Positions 1-6,220 of a DNA stretch of 6,971 nucleotides are shown here, in pieces (the stretch's first letter is position 1; the number at the start of each line of letters is the position of its first letter). A program made the translations under genes and the position numbers. The notes beneath the pieces were generated by a model. The model was not told where the DNA came from, searched no databases, and was given only the letters and a program-made list of their open reading frames with translations. The DNA is from Actinomycetota bacterium. Its GTDB lineage: Bacteria > Actinomycetota > Thermoleophilia > Gaiellales > Gaiellaceae. The stretch is from the NCBI GenBank assembly GCA_016870235.1, contig VGCB01000148.1, forward strand, positions 1 to 6,971. The letters run 5' to 3'.

Positions 1-2575
1 TGCCGCTCAGCGAGCAGAGCGTGCGGAGGGCCATCCCGCCGGGGGCGACCATCGAGACGTGCACGTCCACGGCACCGAGCTCACGGGCCATCAGACGGAG
101 CGCCTCGGACAGGCCGAGCGCGTCGGGCGCATCGCCGACGACGACGCCGATCCTGGCGAGCCGGCGCTCGCTGCTCTCCATCGCCGACTGCCGGTCGCCG
201 TCGCGGAGAGCGGCGTCGAACGAGCGGACGCAGGCCGCGGAGGCCGCCGCCGTCACGGGCTCCCACGGCTCCGACGGCAGGGCGACCACGTGGCCCTGCG
301 CGAACGTGACGTCCATCTCGGTGAGGGCGACGAGGTCGTCGAGCGTCTCCACGCCCTCGGCGCAGACGTGCGCGCCGATCGTGGTCGCGAACCGCACGAA
401 CGACTCGATCAGCGCACTCTTCGTGGGATCGTGATGAACGCCGCTGACGATCGAGCGGTCGAGCTTGACGATGTCGGGGCTGAGGCGCGTCAGCTGGCGC
501 AGGCCCGCGTAGCCCGCGCCGGCGTCGTCGACCGCGAGCAGCGCTCCGCGCTCGCGAAACCGCTTCATCGCCTGCAGGAAGTCATCGCTGCCGCCCACGA
601 TCTCGTTCTCGGTCACCTCGATCACGATGCCGTCGAGCCGTCCGGCGAGGACGGCCTCGAGCTCGTCGCTCGCGAGCGCCGAGGGGCTGACGTTGAGGGA
701 GAGGTAGAGGCCTTCGGGTCGACCCGGCGTCTCGAGCGCACGGCGCACGGCGAGCGCCTCGAGCTCCGGACCGAGGCCGCACCGATGCGCCTGCGCGAAC
801 CAGGCGTTCGGCGGGCGGCGGCCGCCGCTCGCGAAGCGCGACAGCGCTTCGTAGCCGGCAACGCGGCCTGTCCTGATGTCGAGGATCGGCTGGAAGACCG
901 TCTGCAGCTGGTCCGGCCTGGTCAGGATCGAGGTGATCTCGTTGCGCTGCTCCTCGCTGCGGACGAACCAGGTGATGCGGTCGGGCTCTCCGGGTCGGGA
1001 GGCTCCGATCGCGGCGTGGGCTGAGTGCTCGGCGGCGCGAACGACGAGCTCGTACCGTCCCTTGCCCCCGAGCTTGGCGCGGTACATCGCGAGATCGGCG
1101 GCCCGCAGCAGGTCATCCGCGGTCTCGTCGCCCGTCGAGAGCGCGATCCCCACGCTGGCCGAGACGGCGTAGGGCACGCCCTGCACGACGACCGGCTCGC
1201 GAAGAGCCGCGAGGATGCGCTCAGCGGCCTGTACGGGCTCCCCCTCGCCGCCGACGCCCTCGAGGAGGACGCGGAACTCGTCGCCGCCGAGGCGCGCGGC
1301 CGTGTCCGCCGATCGCAAGCAGCCGCGGAGACGGGAGGCGACGCCGACGATGATCTCGTCGCCGACCGCGTGGCCGAACCCGTCGTTGATCGCCTTGAGA
1401 TCGTCGAGGTCGACGAAGAGGACCGCCACGAGCCCCGCGTCGCGCCCCTGGCGGGACAGCGCATGCTCGACGCGGTCGTAGAAGAGCGCGCGGTTCGCGA
1501 GCTGCGTCAGCGGGTCGTGGAAGGCGCGGTGGCGCAGCTGCTCTTCGAACCGCTTGCGCTCCGAGACGTCGCGGAGCGTGAGCACGAGGCCGCCGACCAC
1601 GTCGTCGGCGAGCAGGTTCGAGCCGCTGACGTCGAGGGTGCGCCAGACGCCGTCGGCGCCGACCATCCGCCACTCGGCCGTGAAGGTCTGGCGCGCGTCG
1701 CCCGAGATCCCGGCGAGGAGCGCGGCGATCGAAGGCGCGTCTTCCTCGTGCACGACGTCCTCGAGGCGCCGGCCCTCGAGCTCGGACGGCGGCAGCGCGA
1801 GCGTCGGCTCGACCGACCCCGTCGCCGTCCGGATGACGCCGTCGCCGTTGACGATCAGGATCGTGTCGGAGGCGTTCTGGACGAGGGAGCGGAAGCGCTC
1901 CTCGCTCGCCGCGACCGCGCTGGCCCTCGCCGAGGCGAGGCGGACGCGCTCCTGGGCCCGGCGCGAGAAGGCGTACATCCCCCCGATCAGGAAGAGTGCG
2001 ATCCCGAAGAGCACGAAGCTCCCGATGTCCGCTTGCAGCCGCTGGTCACGGGCGCGCTCGCGGAACGAGGTTCGCAGCTCCCGGAGGGTCGAGGAGAGCG
2101 CTTCGAAGGCGGGGTCTGTCCGCGTCTCCTCGATCTCGAGCGCCCTCGCCATGTCTCCGGCGAGAACGGCGAGGAACTGATCGGTCAACGCAGCCTGGTA
2201 GCGGCTCATCTCCCCGCTGAGGCTCGCCCCGTCCGCGCGGGTCGCCGACCCGAAGGCGGCGTGCCTGTCGTCGGTGAGGCGCACGGTCGCCTCCGAGAGC
2301 CCGGCGCCGAGTGCGACCAGCCGTGCCTGAGCCTCCGGGGAGACCTTCTCGGCGGCCATCGTCTCCCACTCGATCGCGTTCGCCTCCCGGACGCCCGACT
2401 CGATGTCGGCTGCGGCGACGGCGACGTCCTCCGCGCGAGCAGCGCTCTGCCGCAGCAGCACGATCCCGATCGCCGCGCTGCCGACGAGCACGCAGACGAC
2501 GGCCACGCGGATCCACCGCGAGAGCCGGCCTGACGCGAGCTGCCGGAGCAGCGGGACGTGGAGCCGTCGGAACAC
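1..2575 (-). CDS. Membrane-anchored PAS-GGDEF-EAL cyclic-di-GMP synthase/phosphodiesterase with C-terminal extension (partial, 3' end outside window)
   Basis: Predicted to make c-di-GMP from two GTP (GGDEF) and hydrolyse it to pGpG (EAL) at the inner face of the membrane. 858 residues are visible before the left edge. TM1 is about 22-41. Residues 42-182 are helical, cysteine-free and probably extracytoplasmic. TM2 is about 184-203, and a PAS domain spans about 221-345, ending in a PAC-like stretch (LRDVSERKRFEEQL). The GGDEF domain (about 345-510) has HDPLT at 353, an intact GGDEF at 430-434, and RSAD at 421-424, exactly five residues upstream, matching the RxxD inhibitory site. The EAL domain (about 555-765) has E576-A-L, N628, E653, D683-D684, K704, E740 and Q760, the full expected metal-binding and catalytic set. 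Residues 766-858 continue past EAL into a probable GAF domain. GTG 2575 is chosen because no in-frame ATG, GTG or TTG lies between it and the purF stop, and the next in-frame GTG would cut TM1. Its RBS is weak. Both activities look possible; the net direction in vivo is unknown. Confidence 0.93.
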   Translation of the reverse strand, partial: MFRRLHVPLLRQLASGRLSRWIRVAVVCVLVGSAAIGIVLLRQSAARAEDVAVAAADIESGVREANAIEWETMAAEKVSPEAQARLVALGAGLSEATVRLTDDRHAAFGSATRADGASLSGEMSRYQAALTDQFLAVLAGDMARALEIEETRTDPAFEALSSTLRELRTSFRERARDQRLQADIGSFVLFGIALFLIGGMYAFSRRAQERVRLASARASAVAASEERFRSLVQNASDTILIVNGDGVIRTATGSVEPTLALPPSELEGRRLEDVVHEEDAPSIAALLAGISGDARQTFTAEWRMVGADGVWRTLDVSGSNLLADDVVGGLVLTLRDVSERKRFEEQLRHRAFHDPLTQLANRALFYDRVEHALSRQGRDAGLVAVLFVDLDDLKAINDGFGHAVGDEIIVGVASRLRGCLRSADTAARLGGDEFRVLLEGVGGEGEPVQAAERILAALREPVVVQGVPYAVSASVGIALSTGDETADDLLRAADLAMYRAKLGGKGRYELVVRAAEHSAHAAIGASRPGEPDRITWFVRSEEQRNEITSILTRPDQLQTVFQPILDIRTGRVAGYEALSRFASGGRRPPNAWFAQAHRCGLGPELEALAVRRALETPGRPEGLYLSLNVSPSALASDELEAVLAGRLDGIVIEVTENEIVGGSDDFLQAMKRFRERGALLAVDDAGAGYAGLRQLTRLSPDIVKLDRSIVSGVHHDPTKSALIESFVRFATTIGAHVCAEGVETLDDLVALTEMDVTFAQGHVVALPSEPWEPVTAAASAACVRSFDAALRDGDRQSAMESSERRLARIGVVVGDAPDALGLSEALRLMARELGAVDVHVSMVAPGGMALRTLCSLSG

Positions 2576-2649
2576 GCCATCCCGCTTATCGACCCCCGGG
2601 TCACGTCCCTTGAGCCGTCCTCCGGGCGCCGGTCGTGAAGGCGGCGCGA
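2576..2649 (-). other. purF to GGDEF-EAL intergenic gap with short inverted repeat
   Basis: 74 bases separate the purF stop from the GTG start of the cyclic-di-GMP gene. The gap holds a perfect 5-bp inverted repeat at 2591-2602 (GACCC, two-base centre, GGGTC), lying 16-27 bases upstream of the GTG. No U-tract follows it on the minus strand, so it is not a convincing intrinsic terminator, and read-through from purF is plausible. No clear -35/-10 pair or strong Shine-Dalgarno sequence is visible. The repeat could be chance in such GC-rich DNA. Confidence 0.3.
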
Positions 2650-4038
2650 CTACCCGCGGACGGCGGCGGGCTCGAAGCGGAGCTTCGCCAGGCTCCTCGC
2701 CGCGGGCACCTGCGTCGGATACTCGCGTGTGAAGCAGGCACGGCACACGCCCGCCTCGGGCTGCCGCGTGGCCCACTGCATCCCCTCGACCGAGAGATGG
2801 TTGAGCGTCGTCGCGCCGATGTGCTCGCGCATCTCCTCGTTCGACCGGTGCGCGGCGGCGAGCTCCGCCTCGTCGGCCATGTCGATCCCGTAATAGCAGG
2901 GGGAGACGACCGGCGGCGACGAGATGCGCACGTGCACCTCGGCGGCACCCGCGTCGAAGAGCATGCGCACGAGCGCCTGCATCGTGTTCCCGCGGACGAT
3001 CGAGTCGTCGACGATCACGATCCGGCGGCCGGAGACCTCCTCGAGCGGGTTGAACTTGAGGCGGATGCCCTGGCGCCGGAGCTCCTGGTCCGGCTGGATG
3101 AACGTGCGGCCGACGTACCGGTTCTTGATCAGCCCCTCGTCGTAGGGGATGCCCGAGCGATTCGCGAATCCGATCGCGGCGGGCGTGCCCGAGTCGGGGA
3201 TCGCCATCACGAGATCGGCCTCGACCGGGGCCTCGTCGGCGAGCCGCTGCCCCATCCGCACGCGCGCGCCGTGGACGGCGGTACCGCCGAGACGCGAGTC
3301 GGGCCGCGCGAAGTAGACGTGCTCGAAGATGCAGGCTGCACCACGCCCCTCGGGGACGGCCTGCGCGTGGGCGAGGCCGCCGCCGTCGAGCCACACGAGC
3401 TCGCCGGGGCGGACGTCGCGGTCGATCGTGGCGCCGACGAGGTCGAGCGCGCAGGTCTCCGAGGCGACGACCCAGTCGTCGCCGATGCGGCCGAGCGTCA
3501 GCGGCCGGATCCCGTGGGGGTCGCGGAAGGCAGCGAGGGTGTTCTCGGCCAGCACGACGACCGAGTACGCGCCCTCGAGCCGCCGCATCACGCGCGCGAC
3601 CGCTTCCGGCAGGGGCGCGTCCTCACGGGCAAGCAGCGCGGCGATCACCTCGGTGTCGGAGGTCGAGGCGAGCCGGGCTCCCTGCTCCGCCAGCTGGGCG
3701 CGAAGCTCCTCGGAGTTCGTGAGGTTGCCGTTGTGGCCGACCGCCACCGTCCGCACGGGCCCGTGGTGGAGGAGCGGCTGCGCGTTCCGCCAGTGGACGC
3801 CGCCCGTCGTCGAGTACCGCGTGTGACCGATCGCCATCTCCCCCGGGAGCGCGGAGAGCTTCTCCTCGTCGAAGACCTGCGCGACGAGGCCCATGTCGCG
3901 GACGGCCGTGATGTGACCGCCTTCGGAGACGGCGATCCCAGCCGACTCCTGGCCCCGATGCTGGAGCGCGAAGAGCCCGAAGTACGTCAGCCGCGCGACG
4001 TCGCGGGTGCCGGAGCGGATGCCGAAGACGCCGCACAT
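2650..4038 (-). CDS. purF: Amidophosphoribosyltransferase (glutamine PRPP amidotransferase), 4Fe-4S type
   Basis: Catalyses the committed step of de novo purine synthesis in the cytoplasm: PRPP plus glutamine gives 5-phosphoribosylamine, glutamate and pyrophosphate. The protein has 462 residues, normal for the family. It starts Met-Cys-Gly-Val-Phe-Gly, so Cys2 becomes the N-terminal nucleophile of the Ntn glutaminase after Met removal. Glutaminase motifs follow: HTRYSTTG at 72-79, GHNGN at 101-105, and SDTEV near 127-131. The phosphoribosyltransferase half carries the PRPP loop VDDSIVRGNT at 343-352. Four cysteines at 236, 381, 432 and 435 match the positions of the 4Fe-4S ligands of Bacillus PurF, the last two as CRAC. 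The frame is open far upstream, but that part is a shadow of purL. The start at 4038 is supported by the family N terminus and by the TGATG junction with purL. A GGGAGG at 4052-4057 is 13 bases away, long for a Shine-Dalgarno, so coupled re-initiation is likely. Similarity to mycobacterial PurF is from memory. Confidence 0.97.
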   Translation of the reverse strand: MCGVFGIRSGTRDVARLTYFGLFALQHRGQESAGIAVSEGGHITAVRDMGLVAQVFDEEKLSALPGEMAIGHTRYSTTGGVHWRNAQPLLHHGPVRTVAVGHNGNLTNSEELRAQLAEQGARLASTSDTEVIAALLAREDAPLPEAVARVMRRLEGAYSVVVLAENTLAAFRDPHGIRPLTLGRIGDDWVVASETCALDLVGATIDRDVRPGELVWLDGGGLAHAQAVPEGRGAACIFEHVYFARPDSRLGGTAVHGARVRMGQRLADEAPVEADLVMAIPDSGTPAAIGFANRSGIPYDEGLIKNRYVGRTFIQPDQELRRQGIRLKFNPLEEVSGRRIVIVDDSIVRGNTMQALVRMLFDAGAAEVHVRISSPPVVSPCYYGIDMADEAELAAAHRSNEEMREHIGATTLNHLSVEGMQWATRQPEAGVCRACFTREYPTQVPAARSLAKLRFEPAAVRG

Positions 4039-4040
4039 CA
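4036..4040 (-). promoter_or_regulatory. TGATG stop/start overlap coupling purL to purF
   Basis: On the minus strand the purL TGA (4040-4038) and the purF ATG (4038-4036) share one base. Such junctions are known to allow a terminating ribosome to re-initiate, which would link output of the two enzymes. That coupling operates here is inferred from sequence alone. Confidence 0.8.
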
Positions 4041-6140
4041 GGTCTGCCAGGCCTCCCGGAGCCGGTCGAGCGGGATGTCGAGGAGCGTCTCGCCGACGAC
4101 CTCGCCGATGCGGCGGACGGCGACGTCGACGCCCAGCGGGTCGACCTCCACCTGGTCGGGCGCGACGGCGACCACCGCGCGGCCGCCCCCCTCCCCGAAC
4201 AGGTCGACCGGATCGAGCGCCACGTCGACGCGGGCACCGAGCCCCGAGTGAAGCGCCATCTCGGCGAGGCAGACGGCGAGCCCGCCCTCGGACACGTCGT
4301 GGACGAGCGACGCACGCGGCGCCATCGCGGTCAGGTGGCGGACGAGCGCAGCCTCCGCCGCGAGGTCGAGCGCGGGCGGGGAGCCGGAGAGCGTCCCGTA
4401 CCGGGCCTGGTAGGCGGAGCCGGCGAGCCCCACGTCGCCCGCGGCCGCGAGGAGCAGCACGTCGCCCTCCCGCCAGGCCGCCGGAACCCGGCGCACGTCG
4501 GCGACGAGGCCCACGCAGCCGACGGTCGGCGTCGGGTGGATCGAGACGCCGTCGGTGTCGTTGTAGAGCGAGACGTTGCCCGAGACGATCGGCACGCCGA
4601 GCGCCTCGCACGCCTGCGCCATCCCCTCGATCGACCGTGCGAGCTCCCACCCGATCTCGGGCTTCTCCGGATTGCCGAAGTTGAGGCAGTCGGTGAAGCC
4701 GATCGGCTCGCCGCCGACGCACGCAACGTTCCGCGCCGCCTCGAGGATCGCGAGCGCCCCGCCCGCGAAGGGGTCGAGCCGGCCGATCCGGCCGGTGCCG
4801 TCGAGCGTGAGCGCGAGCCCGCGGAACGACGGCCGCAGCCGCAGGACAGCGGCGTCGAGGCTCGGGCGCCTGACCGTCCGCGACTGGACGAGCTGGTCGT
4901 AGCGACGGTAGACGAAGGCGCGCGAGCGGAGCTGCGGCGAGGCGAGGAGGTCGAGCAGCGCATCGCGGGGCGCCGGCGCCGACGCGATCGGCAGCTCGGG
5001 CATCGGGGCGCGCGGCTCCTGGGCGACGGCGTAGCGGGGGCACTCGGACGTGAGGAGGCGCGCCGGGATCTCGCCGACGGCCTCGTCCTCGAAGAAGGCG
5101 CGGAGAAGCCCGTTGGCGGTCACCTCGCCGATCACCGCGTGGTGGAGCTCCCAGCGGTCGCACACCTCCCGAACGGCGTCGAGCTGCGACGGCGCCACGA
5201 TCGCGACCATCCGCTCCTGCGACTCGGAGATCATGATCTCCCACGGCTCCATCCCCGTCTCCCGCTGCGGCACGCGGTCGAGGTGGACGTCGATGCCGTA
5301 GTCGGCCGCCATCTCCGAGAGCGACGACGCGAGGCCCGCGGCGCCGCAGTCCTGGAGCGAGAGCACGAGCCCGCGCTCGACGAGCTCCACCGAGACCTCG
5401 ATCAGCCGCTTGCCGGTGAACGGGTCGCCGACCTGGACGGAGGGCCGCTTCTCCTCCGCCCCCTCGCCGAGCTCCTGGCTCGCGAGCACCGAGGCGCCGC
5501 CGATCCCGTCACGACCCGTGGTGGCGCCGTACACGACGACGAGCGCGCCCTCGGAGCTCGCCTTCGCGCTCATCACGCGCTCGGCCGGCAGGAGCCCGAC
5601 GCACATCGCGTTGACGAGACAGTTGGAGGCGTACGCGTCGTCGAAGACGACCTCGCCGCCGACGTTAGGCACGCCGACGCAGTTGCCGTAGTGGCCGATG
5701 CCGCCGACCGCGCGGGAGAAGTGATGGTCGGGCGCGCCGAAGCGCAGCGCGTCGAGCAGCGCGATCGGGCGCGCGCCCATCGCGGAGATGTCGCGGAGGA
5801 TGCCGCCCACCCCGGTGGCGGCGCCCTGGAACGGCTCGACCGCGGAGGGGTGGTTGTGGCTCTCGGCCTTGAAGGCGACCGCGAGCCCGTCGCCGATCGA
5901 GACGACGCCCGCGTTCTCGCCTGGGCCCTGCAGCACGTGCGGGCCCTCGCTCGGAAGGCGGCGAAGGAGGAGCGCCGAGTGCTTGTAGCCACAGTGCTCC
6001 GACCAGAGCAGGGAGAAGACGGCGAGCTCGAAGTGGTTCGGGTCGCGGCCGAGCAGCTCCCGGATGCGGTCCGACTCCCCGTCCGTGAGGCCGAGCTGGC
6101 GATGGAGGGGCTGTTCCGCGACCGGGCTCAGAGAGGCCAT
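4038..6140 (-). CDS. purL: Phosphoribosylformylglycinamidine synthase, small-type PurL subunit
   Basis: Converts FGAR, ATP and ammonia (delivered by PurQ) to FGAM, the fourth step of de novo purine synthesis, in a cytoplasmic complex with PurS and PurQ. The protein has 700 residues, slightly shorter than the Bacillus form (about 740). It has no fused glutaminase domain, so it is the small type that needs separate PurS and PurQ. Visible family motifs, in order: WSEHCGYKHS with the invariant His49; ESHNHPSAVEPFQGAATG from 93; GGEVVFD at 161; QDCGAAGL at 263; ESQERM at 306; LNFGNPEKPEI at 486; SGNVSLYN at 520; HDVSEGG at 614; and a glycine-rich GEGGGRAVV at 649. The two halves show the repeated AIRS-like architecture of the family. 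The ATG at 6140 fits the family N terminus. A GGAG lies 12 bases upstream, a weak and long spacing. It is the first gene of its direction here, divergent from the transporter, and overlaps purF. No frameshift or missing motif was seen. Confidence 0.97.
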   Translation of the reverse strand: MASLSPVAEQPLHRQLGLTDGESDRIRELLGRDPNHFELAVFSLLWSEHCGYKHSALLLRRLPSEGPHVLQGPGENAGVVSIGDGLAVAFKAESHNHPSAVEPFQGAATGVGGILRDISAMGARPIALLDALRFGAPDHHFSRAVGGIGHYGNCVGVPNVGGEVVFDDAYASNCLVNAMCVGLLPAERVMSAKASSEGALVVVYGATTGRDGIGGASVLASQELGEGAEEKRPSVQVGDPFTGKRLIEVSVELVERGLVLSLQDCGAAGLASSLSEMAADYGIDVHLDRVPQRETGMEPWEIMISESQERMVAIVAPSQLDAVREVCDRWELHHAVIGEVTANGLLRAFFEDEAVGEIPARLLTSECPRYAVAQEPRAPMPELPIASAPAPRDALLDLLASPQLRSRAFVYRRYDQLVQSRTVRRPSLDAAVLRLRPSFRGLALTLDGTGRIGRLDPFAGGALAILEAARNVACVGGEPIGFTDCLNFGNPEKPEIGWELARSIEGMAQACEALGVPIVSGNVSLYNDTDGVSIHPTPTVGCVGLVADVRRVPAAWREGDVLLLAAAGDVGLAGSAYQARYGTLSGSPPALDLAAEAALVRHLTAMAPRASLVHDVSEGGLAVCLAEMALHSGLGARVDVALDPVDLFGEGGGRAVVAVAPDQVEVDPLGVDVAVRRIGEVVGETLLDIPLDRLREAWQT

Positions 6141-6220
6141 CGTAACGGCCGGCTCCGACGGGGCCGTGCAGCCGCAGGGCGAAGCGCCCGCCGGGCCGGA
6201 TGAGGCTATGTTCGCGGGCC
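6141..6220. promoter_or_regulatory. Divergent intergenic region between purL and the EamA transporter gene
   Basis: These 80 bases separate two divergent starts, so promoters for both directions should lie here or just inside the genes. A perfect hairpin sits at 6177-6189 (GGGCG, three-base loop, CGCCC) and would be in the purL leader if transcription starts upstream of it. No U-tract accompanies it. On the minus strand TAGCCT at 6208-6203 fits the loose TANNNT -10 pattern about 63 bases before the purL ATG, without a recognisable -35. No purine riboswitch or PurR-type palindrome could be recognised by eye. Confidence 0.35.
6207..6212 (+). promoter_or_regulatory. Candidate -10 element for a leaderless EamA transcript
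   Basis: TATGTT fits the TANNNT -10 consensus common in high-GC Gram-positives. It ends 8 bases before GTG 6221, the spacing expected if transcription begins at or very near the GTG and the mRNA is leaderless. It is one of few A/T-rich hexamers in the region. No good -35 is visible, and a single hexamer can arise by chance. Confidence 0.35.

Noticed and set aside
2591..2602. Intrinsic terminator after purF
   Set aside because: The inverted repeat has only five base pairs with a two-base centre and no following U-tract, so a stable terminator hairpin is unlikely.
2206..2604. Alternative start ATG at 2604 or 2580 for the cyclic-di-GMP gene
   Set aside because: Those ATGs lie in a different frame that gives Ser/Arg-rich sequence without domains. 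The frame from GTG 2575 gives the membrane helices, PAS, GGDEF and EAL.
4039..5244. N-terminal extension of about 400 residues on purF in the same frame
   Set aside because: It overlaps purL entirely, is low-complexity Arg/Gly/Pro-rich sequence, and the PurF family N terminus begins at the Met-Cys at 4038.
6177..6189. Riboswitch or attenuator in the purL leader
   Set aside because: Only a single five-pair hairpin is seen. No purine-riboswitch core, alternative pairing or terminator U-tract could be found in the 80-base region.
59..6203. Four long plus-strand open frames (59-1024, 1025-2533, 2635-4251, 4248-6203) that nearly tile the minus-strand genes
   Set aside because: Each is in exact codon register with the sense gene opposite. 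In that register an antisense stop needs a sense TTA, CTA or TCA codon, which are very rare in GC-rich genes. The translations are rich in Arg, Asp, Glu, Val and Leu with no recognisable domain, while the minus-strand frames carry complete family motifs.
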